This document shows positions 26,706 through 34,885 of a stretch of DNA of 58,519 bases, piece after piece. The stretch spans positions 1 through 58,519 of the forward strand of contig CANJWZ010000026.1 in the NCBI GenBank assembly GCA_947478725.1, in the 5' to 3' direction. The position numbers and the translations under genes are program-made. The stretch comes from Comamonadaceae bacterium (GTDB taxonomy: Bacteria; Pseudomonadota; Gammaproteobacteria; Burkholderiales; Burkholderiaceae_C). The first letter of the stretch is position 1. The number at the start of each line of letters is the position of its first letter. The notes under the pieces are model-generated. The model worked only from the letters and a program-made list of their open reading frames with translations. It was not told the origin of the DNA and ran no database searches.

Positions 26706-27399
26706 GATCCGAAATTTGCATGCGGGCTATGGCCAAATTGAAATCTTGCGCGGCATCAACCTGGATGTAGGCGCTAGCGAAATTGTGGCGGTTCTGGGAA
26801 GCAACGGGGTGGGCAAGTCCACCCTGAACAACAACATTTCCGCGCTTTACAAACCCTTCAGCGGCAGCATTCGTTTTCAGGGGGAGGACATGACAGGCAT
26901 GACCTCCAGTGAGGTGGTGCAGCGCGGTTTGATTCATGTGCCTGAAGGCCGCCGAATTTTCCCCAACCTCAATGTTCATGACAATCTTTTGCTGGGCAGT
27001 CAGGTGCGCGGCAAGGCCAGGCGCGCTCAAAACCTGGAACGCATTGTCGATATTTTTCCGCGTTTAAAAGAGCGATTTTCACAACTCGCCGGCACGCTGT
27101 CTGGCGGTGAACAACAAATGTTGGCCATCGGTCGTGGTCTGATGTCTGAGCCAGCCTTGCTGATCATGGACGAACCTTCCTTAGGTCTTTCGCCTTTGCT
27201 GGTCGAGCAAATGTTTGAATTGATTACCAAGATCAACAAAGAGGGCATGCCCATTTTGCTCATGGAGCAAAACGCGGTGCAAACACTGGCCATTGCGCAC
27301 CGGGCTTACATCATTGAAAACGGTCAGGTAGCCATGCAAGGGCTGGCCTCTGACATGGCGCGAGATCCTGAACTTCGCAAAAACTATTTGGGACTTTGA
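26698..27399 (+). CDS. ABC transporter ATP-binding protein, LivF-like
   Basis: A 233-residue ATPase with Walker A LGSNGVGKSTL, the signature LSGGEQQMLAIGRGLM and Walker B ALLIMDEPSLGLSP. I placed the start at ATG 26698 (MLEIRNLHAGYGQIEILRG), the family start. The longer frame only overlaps livG. It completes a full importer (receptor, two permeases, two ATPases). The next gene, an SDR, follows after 3 bp, which ties the importer to the catabolic genes. Confidence 0.92.
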   Translation: MLEIRNLHAGYGQIEILRGINLDVGASEIVAVLGSNGVGKSTLNNNISALYKPFSGSIRFQGEDMTGMTSSEVVQRGLIHVPEGRRIFPNLNVHDNLLLGSQVRGKARRAQNLERIVDIFPRLKERFSQLAGTLSGGEQQMLAIGRGLMSEPALLIMDEPSLGLSPLLVEQMFELITKINKEGMPILLMEQNAVQTLAIAHRAYIIENGQVAMQGLASDMARDPELRKNYLGL

Positions 27400-27402
27400 A
27401 AA

Positions 27403-28161
27403 ATGTCCACGGCAGCTTTGGAAATGGTTGGACGTCACGCCCTCGTAACGGGCGCAGGTTCGGGCATTGGGCTGGCTACGGCTTGTGCATTGGCAAGGCA
27501 AGGTGCCAAAGTGGCTGGCGTTGTGCAAAACCAAAGTCAGGTTGCGGCATTGAAGCAGGTACTCCCGCAAGCGGTGGTGTTGGTGCAAGACCTGTTGGAT
27601 GACGAAGCTTGTGCAGCCTTGCCAGCCCGAGCCGCAGCAGCACTGGGCGGCCTGGATGCGCTGGCGTGCTGCGCGGGTATTTTCTTCAAAAAGCTGTCGG
27701 ACGATATGTCATTGGATGAATGGCGTCAAACCTTGGCGCTCAATTTGGACGCCACATTTGTACTCACCCGTGCGGCCATTGCCCACATGCGCGCATCACG
27801 AACTGGCGATGCCAGTGTGGTGGTCATCAGCAGTCAAATTGGTTTGGTAGGCCATGCGCGCGGCGCGGCTTATGCAGCTTCCAAAGCAGGCTTGAACGGG
27901 ATGGTGAGATCGTTGGCTTTGGAGTGGGCTGCTGAAGGGGTTCGAATCAATGCGGTGGGCCCAGGCCCCATTGCAACCCCCATGGTTGCGACCACCATGG
28001 CCGACCCGGTAGCGCTGGCTGCAATGCAGGCCAGCATTCCCATGGCACGCTTGGGGCAACCAGAAGAAATTGGCGAAGTAGTGAGCTTTTTGCTGTCGCA
28101 AAGAGCCTCCTTCATCACGGGCCAAATTTTGTGTGCTGATGGCGGCTTTACCGCACGTTAA
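27403..28161 (+). CDS. Short-chain dehydrogenase/reductase
   Basis: A 252-residue classical SDR with the cofactor motif TGAGSGIGLATA (17-28), the NAG-equivalent CCAGIF, catalytic Ser in SSQIGLVG, and YAASKAG carrying Tyr and Lys. The end motif ITGQILCADGGFT is typical. It oxidises or reduces a hydroxy/keto group with NAD(P). In this operon it may act on a hydroxylated or keto acid intermediate. Substrate unknown. Confidence 0.9.
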   Translation: MSTAALEMVGRHALVTGAGSGIGLATACALARQGAKVAGVVQNQSQVAALKQVLPQAVVLVQDLLDDEACAALPARAAAALGGLDALACCAGIFFKKLSDDMSLDEWRQTLALNLDATFVLTRAAIAHMRASRTGDASVVVISSQIGLVGHARGAAYAASKAGLNGMVRSLALEWAAEGVRINAVGPGPIATPMVATTMADPVALAAMQASIPMARLGQPEEIGEVVSFLLSQRASFITGQILCADGGFTAR

Positions 28162-28183
28162 AGAACTTTCAACGCGTCTTGCG

Positions 28184-28501
28184 ATGACCCAATTTGCATT
28201 GCCCATCACCCAATTGGCCAGCGTTATTCGCAGCAAAAATGCGGGTCCCTTGTGCTTCACGGTCGATTTGTTTTTTCGCGATGCAGCCGCTTACGAACGG
28301 GCTGCCAATAGCGAGGCCCTTCAACACCATTCTGTGGCCGATTGTTATGGCCTGTTGGCATCTCAGGTGAGGCGTTTTGAGTTGCCGGAAATTTGGGCGA
28401 TTAAATTGTCAATGCCTCGATCTGTCTGTGCTGGCAGCCCTGGCGATGGTGATTTGTATGGCGCACAGCAGCATGCGCCGCTGCTGTCATTGATGGTTTG
28501 A
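28184..28501 (+). CDS. DUF4387 protein
   Basis: A 105-residue protein with the DUF4387 marks LASVIRSKNAGPLCFTVDLF and GDGDLYGAQQHAPLL. I use ATG 28184 (MTQFALPIT), because a longer frame overlaps the SDR gene and lacks family similarity. No ribosome site is obvious. The family has no firm function and is typically encoded beside an AtuA/DUF1446 protein, as here (4-bp TTGA overlap). The two probably form one enzyme. Confidence 0.8.
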   Translation: MTQFALPITQLASVIRSKNAGPLCFTVDLFFRDAAAYERAANSEALQHHSVADCYGLLASQVRRFELPEIWAIKLSMPRSVCAGSPGDGDLYGAQQHAPLLSLMV

Positions 28502-29952
28502 TCCGATTAAATGCCGTGATCGCCGATCTGCAAGCTACAGCTGTCTCACAACTTTTAGCCAGTCATCGGCCTGGCGCTGAGCGTCTGCGTGTTTTGTCGG
28601 CGGCGGGGCAACTGGGCTTTGGCATTGTGCAAGCTTCTTTTGCGCTCGGCATTCAAAGGCGTCCGCATTTCATTGGCTGTGACATGGGCTCCATTGATCC
28701 CGGGCCCTACTACTTGGGCTCAGGCCAAATGGCGGCACCCCAAGCCATGGTCAGGCGGGATCTTGAATTGGTTTTATTGGCTGCGCGCCAACTCAATGTG
28801 CCCTTGATCATTGGCAGTGCCGGCACTGCGGGTGCCAAGCCACACCTAGAAGCCACGCTGGATTTGCTGCGCGATATTGCAAGGCGGCATGGGCTGTCGT
28901 TTCAAGTGGCCACCGTGGCCAGTGATGTGCCGCGTCACTTGCTGGTGAGCGCTGCGCAAGAGGACCGTCTTCAGGCATTGGACCATTCGGGTGCAGCACT
29001 GACATTGCCCGTACCCGACGAGGCCCAACTCTTATCGGCCAGCCACGTGGTGGCGCAATGCGGCACAGATACTTTCATTCGCGCATTGAAACAAATGCCC
29101 GATGTGCTCATTGCGGGCAGGTCGTGTGACACCGCTATTTTTGCAGCGCTACCGCAGATGCTGGGCTATGACGCAGGCCTTGCGTTGCACATGGCCAAGA
29201 TCATTGAGTGCACTTCGCTGTGCTGTGAGCCAGGTGGCCGCGATGCCATTCTGGCCGAACTGGGGCCAAGAGATTTCATCTTGGAAAGCATGAACCCAAA
29301 GGCTCACGCCACACCGTCGTCGGTGGCGGCGCATGCACTTTATGAGCAGGCCGACCCATGGCTGGTGGAGGAACCCGAAGGCACGCTAGATCTGCACATG
29401 GCAAGGTATGCGGCCTTGGACGAACACCGAACCCAAGTCTCGGGCGCGAAATTTGTCGCACGGCCCTGCCCCACATTGAAAGTGGAGGGCGCAGCCTATG
29501 AGGGCGCGCGTGCCGTGTTATTGGCGGGTGTGGCCGACCCCACCATGATCAGCCTCATGCCCCGCGCTTTGGACGAGGTGTGTGAACGTGTGCGCAGTTT
29601 GGTGCCTGGCGCATGGACGATGGTGCCTCACTTGTATGGGCAAGGCGCAGTGCGCCCCTTGCCTGCGCATCAAAAAAGTCAGCACGAAATGGGTCTGGTG
29701 ATTGAATTTCTGGCTCCCGATGCGGCCACGGCTAAAACAGTGGCCGCTGTTTTTAAGCAAAACTTGTTGCATTTTGGTTTTCCTGGGCGCCTTACCACCG
29801 GTGGCAATTTGGCCTTTGCCTTCACACCCAGTGAAATCGATGCCAACGACTGCTATCGATTTGTGCTTTATCACTTGCTGCTGGGTGTGAAGCCAGAAGA
29901 CGTCTTTTGCATTGACGTACAAACCTGGAATTTTGAAGAGGTGATGGCATGA
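28498..29952 (+). CDS. AtuA-family (DUF1446) protein
   Basis: A 484-residue AtuA-type protein, recognised from GFGIVQASFALG, DMGSIDPGPYYLGSG, IIGSAGTAGAKPHLE and GRSCDTAIFAALP. AtuA was named for acyclic terpene utilisation in Pseudomonas, but no reaction is firmly known for the family. The start is TTG at 28498, inside the DUF4387 stop. Its own stop overlaps the GntR start by 4 bp. The steady pairing with DUF4387 suggests two subunits of one catalyst acting on an organic acid, which is inference. Confidence 0.82.
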   Translation: MIRLNAVIADLQATAVSQLLASHRPGAERLRVLSAAGQLGFGIVQASFALGIQRRPHFIGCDMGSIDPGPYYLGSGQMAAPQAMVRRDLELVLLAARQLNVPLIIGSAGTAGAKPHLEATLDLLRDIARRHGLSFQVATVASDVPRHLLVSAAQEDRLQALDHSGAALTLPVPDEAQLLSASHVVAQCGTDTFIRALKQMPDVLIAGRSCDTAIFAALPQMLGYDAGLALHMAKIIECTSLCCEPGGRDAILAELGPRDFILESMNPKAHATPSSVAAHALYEQADPWLVEEPEGTLDLHMARYAALDEHRTQVSGAKFVARPCPTLKVEGAAYEGARAVLLAGVADPTMISLMPRALDEVCERVRSLVPGAWTMVPHLYGQGAVRPLPAHQKSQHEMGLVIEFLAPDAATAKTVAAVFKQNLLHFGFPGRLTTGGNLAFAFTPSEIDANDCYRFVLYHLLLGVKPEDVFCIDVQTWNFEEVMA

Positions 29953-30740
29953 CGCCCCGTTTGCCTTTGACCAAATACCACCAAATTTATTTGGTACTGC
30001 GCGAGCAGTTGATAGAAGGTCGTTTTGTCAAAGCCATGCCAGCTGAAATTGAGCTGGCCAAGCAGTTCAACGTCGGGCGCGTGACCGTGCGTCACGCCAT
30101 GGAAAAACTGGTGGCCGAAGGCTTGATTGTGCGTGTGGCAGGGCGTGGTACTTTTCCAAAGCCAGCAGCCAATTCATTGCCCGTCTTGGGCACCTCAGCT
30201 CAGACGCAACCCACCAGCTTGGCGGGTTTGATGGAAAACATTGTGAGTGCCAGCTTAACCACCACAGCCAAGGTACTCGATTGGCGCACCATTGAAGCGC
30301 CTGACGATGTAGCCCATGCGCTCCAAATTCCTGTGCGATCTCCGGTTAAAAAAGCCATTCGATTGCGCAGCTCCAAAGAAGGTCCGCTGTCCTACATCAC
30401 CACCTACATGCCCTTAGATTTGGCTGCCGGCATCATGCGCCGCGACCTGGCAGCCAAGCCCATGCTGCAGCTCATGAGGGAAGCAGGCGTGGTGTTGGGG
30501 CGTGCGCAGCAGACCATCTCTGCGCGACAAGCCGATGCCCGCGTGGCTGAGGCTTTGGATCTTCAAATTGGCAGCGCGCTTTTGGCGGTACGTCGCCGTG
30601 TGTTTGATGAGGACGACAAACCCGTGCAGTGGTTAGAAGGTCTGTACCGCCCAGACCGATATGAATATCAATTGGAAGTGTCCAAAATTGGCAATGTGGA
30701 TGCCCGCGTGTCGATGAAAGACAAAGAGGCAAAGTCGTGA
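29949..30740 (+). CDS. GntR-family transcriptional regulator (HutC/UTRA type)
   Basis: A 263-residue regulator with an N-terminal winged helix-turn-helix (about 11-70, including EIELAKQFNVGRVTVRHAME and the wing VAGRGTF) and a C-terminal UTRA ligand-binding domain (about 95-240). It lies in the middle of the catabolic operon, coupled to atuA by 4 bp. It is the only regulator in the island, so it is the best candidate to bind the two matching palindromes at 13951 and 22659 and to sense the substrate or an intermediate. Confidence 0.92.
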   Translation: MTPRLPLTKYHQIYLVLREQLIEGRFVKAMPAEIELAKQFNVGRVTVRHAMEKLVAEGLIVRVAGRGTFPKPAANSLPVLGTSAQTQPTSLAGLMENIVSASLTTTAKVLDWRTIEAPDDVAHALQIPVRSPVKKAIRLRSSKEGPLSYITTYMPLDLAAGIMRRDLAAKPMLQLMREAGVVLGRAQQTISARQADARVAEALDLQIGSALLAVRRRVFDEDDKPVQWLEGLYRPDRYEYQLEVSKIGNVDARVSMKDKEAKS

Positions 30741-30774
30741 AATCAAAACAATTTAATTTCTTGGAAATGTCATC

Positions 30775-32052
30775 ATGAGTACGCTGGTTGCGTCCCCCCA
30801 AACCCTTGCGCAAAAGCTCATCGCCAAAGCTGCAGGAAAGCCGAATGTTGCCGTGGGTGATATTGTCAATTGCCAAGTCGATTTGGCCATGTTCCACGAC
30901 TCGTCTGGCCCCAGGCGTCTGAAGCCCATGCTGGAAGAGCTGGGGGCTCAAATTTGGGACAAGTCCAAAGTGGTCTTGGTCATGGACCACTATGTGCCAG
31001 AGCAAGACGATGACTCGCGCCGCATTGTGCGCATTGCCCGCGATTGGGCGGCCGAACAACAGTTGCCACATGTGTACGACAGCATGGGCATTTGCCACGT
31101 GGTACTGCCCCAAAAAGGACATCTGAAACCCGGTATGTTTTGTGTGGGCGGCGACTCGCATTCCCCTACTGGCGGTGCACTAGGCACTTACATGTTCGGT
31201 GTCGGCAGTACTGAAATGTTGGGCGTGGTGGTGACCGGCCAATTGTGGGTGCGTGTGCCGCAGACTTATCTGATGAAGTGGCACAAACGATTGCAATCCG
31301 GCGTCACCGCCAAAGACATGATGCTGCACATGATTGGCAAATTCGGCATGAATGGCGGCAACTACCAAGCCGTTGAATTTGCCGGTGAAGCGGTGCAAGC
31401 GCTTTCCATGCAAGAGCGCATGACCATGTCCAACATGAGCGCCGAGCTGGGCTCGCAAGTCGGGCTGATTGCCCCCGACCAAGTCACCCGCGATTGGCTG
31501 GCCACCACCGGCGCCAAAGACGTACAGATTGAAGGCTGGCATACCGACGAAGGCGCAGAGGCCATCGTGCATGAATTCGATGCATCAACGCTGGTGCCCC
31601 AAGTGGCCGCACCTCACAGCCCCGCCAACACCAAAGCGGTTGGTGAGTTTTTAAACACACCTATTCAGGTGGCCTACATTGGTGCTTGCACGGGCGCCAA
31701 GTTGGATGATTTGCGCGCAGCGGCCCAGGTATTAAAAGGTCAGCACTTGCCTGCCGGCGTTCGCTTGATGGTGGCGCCCGCCAGTTTGCTCGATCAGGCC
31801 CAAGCCGAAACCGAAGGCGTGATGCGCTCTCTGCGTGAGGCAGGCGCCGAGATCTTGCCCACGTCCTGCGGTGCCTGTTCGGGGTACGGCGGTAGCATTC
31901 CCGATGGCGCCAATGTCATTGCGTCCACCGCGCGCAACTTCAAAGGCCGTATGGGCTCGGCCACTGCGCAGGTGTATTTGGCTTCACCCTACACGGTGGC
32001 CGCCTCGGCACTGCGCGGCAGTATTTCTGATCCAAGGGAGGTGTTGGCATGA
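30775..32052 (+). CDS. Aconitase-superfamily dehydratase/hydratase, large subunit (LeuC/DmdA-like)
   Basis: A 425-residue protein of the short archaeal-type LeuC class, which also contains homoaconitase and 2,3-dimethylmalate dehydratase. The three 4Fe-4S cysteines are Cys305 (IGACTGAKLDDLR), Cys365 and Cys368 (TSCGACSGYGG). GGDSHSPTGGALGTYMFGVG and ICHVVLPQKG are also present. It reversibly hydrates or dehydrates a malate-type acid. In this setting a substituted maleate or malate is more likely than isopropylmalate, because no leuA or leuB is near. It forms a complex with the next gene product. Confidence 0.9.
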   Translation: MSTLVASPQTLAQKLIAKAAGKPNVAVGDIVNCQVDLAMFHDSSGPRRLKPMLEELGAQIWDKSKVVLVMDHYVPEQDDDSRRIVRIARDWAAEQQLPHVYDSMGICHVVLPQKGHLKPGMFCVGGDSHSPTGGALGTYMFGVGSTEMLGVVVTGQLWVRVPQTYLMKWHKRLQSGVTAKDMMLHMIGKFGMNGGNYQAVEFAGEAVQALSMQERMTMSNMSAELGSQVGLIAPDQVTRDWLATTGAKDVQIEGWHTDEGAEAIVHEFDASTLVPQVAAPHSPANTKAVGEFLNTPIQVAYIGACTGAKLDDLRAAAQVLKGQHLPAGVRLMVAPASLLDQAQAETEGVMRSLREAGAEILPTSCGACSGYGGSIPDGANVIASTARNFKGRMGSATAQVYLASPYTVAASALRGSISDPREVLA

Positions 32053-32549
32053 GCGCACTTCACAAAGTTTGGAAAATCGGTGCAGACATCGACACCGATC
32101 AACTCGCCCCCGGGGCGTATATGAAATTAGGCATTTTGGACATTGCCAAGCATTGCCTCGAAGGTGTTCGGCCTGAGTTTGCAGCGCAAGTACAAGCTGG
32201 CGATGTCTTGGTGGCGGGCCCCAATTTTGGTATTGGTTCTTCCAGAGAGCAGGCCGCAGATGCCTTGGTCAAGCTGGGTGTGAAAGCTGTGATAGCGCCG
32301 TCTTATGGCGGCTTGTATTTTCGCAATGCGTTCAATTTAGGCCTGTTGTTGCTCACTTGCAAAGACGCAGCCCTCATTGAAGAAGGAGAGCAGGTGGCCC
32401 TGGATATTTCGCAATCGGCCGTGGTGCGCGCCAATGGCCAAAGGCTTGCCTGTGATCCGATTCCTGATTTTCTGATGGCCATGGTGCAAGCAGGCGGCCT
32501 CTTGCCACAACTTAAATTGCGTTTGCAGCAAGAAAGAGCATCCCAGTGA
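32049..32549 (+). CDS. Aconitase-superfamily dehydratase, small subunit (LeuD/DmdB-like)
   Basis: A 166-residue swivel-domain protein with GADIDTDQLAPGAYM and GPNFGIGSSREQAAD (58-71), where LeuD normally reads NFGCGSSREHA. The substrate-recognition loop here is YMKL in place of the YLRT of isopropylmalate isomerases, which points to another substrate. It overlaps the large subunit by 4 bp and the flavoprotein by 4 bp (GTGA). Confidence 0.9.
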   Translation: MSALHKVWKIGADIDTDQLAPGAYMKLGILDIAKHCLEGVRPEFAAQVQAGDVLVAGPNFGIGSSREQAADALVKLGVKAVIAPSYGGLYFRNAFNLGLLLLTCKDAALIEEGEQVALDISQSAVVRANGQRLACDPIPDFLMAMVQAGGLLPQLKLRLQQERASQ

Positions 32550-33946
32550 AAACCTCTAAAGCCCCCCAAATTGTTCGTGCAGAAGATATGCCAGCAGGCA
32601 CACCTGACGTGCCCGTGTGCATTGTGGGCGGCGGCGCATGCGGCCTGACCGCCGCCATTGCCTTGCGGTCCAGCGGATGCGATGTGTTGGTATTGGAGCG
32701 AGATGCCTCGGGCACAGGTTCCACCGCTTTGTCATCTGGATTTATTCCAGCTGCACAAACGCGTTTGCAAAAGGCATTGGGTATTGAAGATTCTCAGCAA
32801 AGCCTGATAGACGATGTGATGAACAAAGCACATGGTCACGCGCCTTTGCATTTGGTCAAAGCCTACGTGGCAGCCGTGACGCCGGCCATCGATGCCCTTG
32901 AAAAAATGGGCCTGCCATTTGAAATAGTCGATGGGTTTTTATACCCTGGCCACAGTGTGAGGCGCATGCACACCATGCCCGAAAAAACGGGTGCCACCTT
33001 CATGACCCGACTGGCCCAAGTGGCCCAAGATTTGGGCGCCGATGTCTTGGGTGAGGCCAGGGTCTGTGAGCTGTGGGTCAACTCGAACGACAAGGTTTTG
33101 GGTGTGGGCTATGTCCGGCCCGATGGCACCATAGAACATGTCGCCAGCCAGTTTGTATTGCTGGCTTGCAATGGTTTTGGTGGTAACACCGAAATGGTCA
33201 AAGAGCTGTTGCCAGAGATGGCCAACGCTGTGTTTGCGGGTCATCAAGGCAACGACGGCACTGCCATTCAATGGGGCCGTCAATTGGGTTTGCAAATGGG
33301 TGATTTGGATGCTTACCAGGGTCACGGCTCGTGGGTCACGCCGCAGGGTGCGCTCATGACTTGGGCTTTCATCATGGAAGGCGGCATTCAGGTGAATGCC
33401 TTGGGCAAACGCTTCAACGATGAAACCGGCGGCTACTCTGAAGCGGCCATGCATGTGCTGAACCAACCCGGCAGCATTGCTTGGAATGTATTTGATGCAC
33501 CCCTCCTTACATTGCTCAGAACCTTTCCGGACTTTAGAGACGCCGAGGCCGCGGGGGCGCTGCGCACCGTACAAGATGTGCCTGCTTTGGCGGCGTTGAT
33601 GGGTTGCGATGTCGATACGCTGCTGGCCACGCTCCATGACGTTCAAGCGGGCCACACCGATGCCATGGGCAGAACATTTTCACGCGCTTTGCAAGCACCG
33701 TATCACGCGATGAAAGTCACCGGCGCGCTGTTTCACACGCAAGGGGGTTTGGAGGTCGATGCTGTCTGCCACGTCTTGAAAGCAGATGGCCAGCCTATGC
33801 ACAATTTGTATGCAGCCGGCGGGGCCGCTCGCGGTGTATCGGGGCGCGGTGCCGATGGTTATTTGGCAGGCAACGGTTTGCTCAGCGCCGTGGGTGGGGG
33901 CTGGTTGGTAGCCCAAGACATTGCGCAGCAGCTGAAAGTAGCCTGA
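32546..33946 (+). CDS. FAD-dependent dehydrogenase of the fumarate reductase/ketosteroid dehydrogenase type
   Basis: A 466-residue flavoprotein with the dinucleotide motif VGGGACG (27-33), ending in LERD, and the C-terminal FAD segment AAGGAARGVSGRGADGYLAG. The capping domain carries GGLEVDAVC near the end. Relatives include tricarballylate dehydrogenase, urocanate reductase and fumarate reductase subunits. A role in making or removing a double bond next to carboxylates fits this pathway. There is no haem or second electron-transfer subunit beside it. The GTG start at 32546 overlaps the LeuD-like gene. Confidence 0.88.
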   Translation: MKTSKAPQIVRAEDMPAGTPDVPVCIVGGGACGLTAAIALRSSGCDVLVLERDASGTGSTALSSGFIPAAQTRLQKALGIEDSQQSLIDDVMNKAHGHAPLHLVKAYVAAVTPAIDALEKMGLPFEIVDGFLYPGHSVRRMHTMPEKTGATFMTRLAQVAQDLGADVLGEARVCELWVNSNDKVLGVGYVRPDGTIEHVASQFVLLACNGFGGNTEMVKELLPEMANAVFAGHQGNDGTAIQWGRQLGLQMGDLDAYQGHGSWVTPQGALMTWAFIMEGGIQVNALGKRFNDETGGYSEAAMHVLNQPGSIAWNVFDAPLLTLLRTFPDFRDAEAAGALRTVQDVPALAALMGCDVDTLLATLHDVQAGHTDAMGRTFSRALQAPYHAMKVTGALFHTQGGLEVDAVCHVLKADGQPMHNLYAAGGAARGVSGRGADGYLAGNGLLSAVGGGWLVAQDIAQQLKVA

Positions 33947-34015
33947 ACCCATTGACACCCAGTTGCCTGATTGACAGGCCCCACCGATGATTGATATTCC
34001 CAAGAAAGCACATTC

Positions 34016-34885
34016 ATGTCACTCGCTCTTCGATTGCAACAGCCCAAGGCTTTGTTGGCCCCAGGTATCTACGACGCGCTGACGGCACTCATCGCCGAGC
34101 AAGCGGGTTTTGAAGCGCTCTATTTATCAGGCGCGTCCATTGCGTATACCCGTCTGGGCCGGTCTGACATTGGCCTGACCACAGCCAGCGAGGTGGCCAA
34201 CACGCTGGCCAACATCACCGACCGCGTCAGCGTGCCGGTCATTGTGGATGCCGACACGGGCTTTGGAAATGCCCTGAACATGCAGCGTACTGTGCGCGAC
34301 TTTGAACGTGCGGGCGCCGCCATGATTCAAATTGAGGACCAAACCTTCCCCAAGCGCTGCGGCCATTTGGATGGCAAAGGGGTGGTACCGGCACAAGAGA
34401 TGCAAGGCAAAATCAAAGCAGCACTTGATGCAAGGCGCAGCACCAACACCTTGATCCTGGCCCGCACAGACGCGCTGGCGGTTGAAGGTTTGGAAGCCGC
34501 TTTGGAGCGTGCCGAAAAATACCTGGAATGTGGCGTCGACGCCTTGTTCATTGAAGCCTTGCGCTCACCTGAGCAAATGAAAGTGGCTTGCGCTCAATTT
34601 GCGCACCGCATTCCCTTGCTGGCCAACATGGTGGAAGGCGGCAAAACGCCGATCTTGAGCGCTGCAGAATTGGGTGATGTGGGCTTTCGAATTGTGATTT
34701 TTCCGGGTGGTACCGCGCGTGCTGTGTCGCACACGCTTCAGGCTTATTACGCCAGCCTCCACACCCACCAAACCACGGCACCATGGCGCAACAACATGTT
34801 GGACTTCGATCAACTCAATGACGTGATTGAAACTCCGGCCTTGTTGGCGCTGGGCAAAAAATACGACGGAAGTTCAGGCCACTAA
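34016..34885 (+). CDS. Isocitrate lyase/PEP mutase-superfamily lyase (2,3-dimethylmalate lyase-like)
   Basis: A 289-residue TIM barrel with the metal-binding VDADTGFGN (78-86) and the catalytic loop EDQTFPKRCGH, including Cys115. This form is shared by methylisocitrate lyase, 2,3-dimethylmalate lyase and oxaloacetate hydrolase. It would cleave a 2-hydroxy dicarboxylate to pyruvate or glyoxylate plus a second acid. Next to a LeuCD-like hydratase the best match is the DmdAB-Dml pair that ends nicotinate fermentation (dimethylmaleate to dimethylmalate to propionate plus pyruvate). It starts 69 bp after the flavoprotein. Confidence 0.88.
   Translation: MSLALRLQQPKALLAPGIYDALTALIAEQAGFEALYLSGASIAYTRLGRSDIGLTTASEVANTLANITDRVSVPVIVDADTGFGNALNMQRTVRDFERAGAAMIQIEDQTFPKRCGHLDGKGVVPAQEMQGKIKAALDARRSTNTLILARTDALAVEGLEAALERAEKYLECGVDALFIEALRSPEQMKVACAQFAHRIPLLANMVEGGKTPILSAAELGDVGFRIVIFPGGTARAVSHTLQAYYASLHTHQTTAPWRNNMLDFDQLNDVIETPALLALGKKYDGSSGH

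Noticed and set aside
28133..28183. Longer N-terminus for the DUF4387 protein
   Set aside because: It would overlap the end of the SDR gene and adds residues outside the family. The ATG at 28184 gives a normal length.
33947..34015. Third operator copy before the lyase gene (TTGACAGG shared with 13961)
   Set aside because: Only one half-like segment matches and there is no palindrome, so I do not count it as a site.
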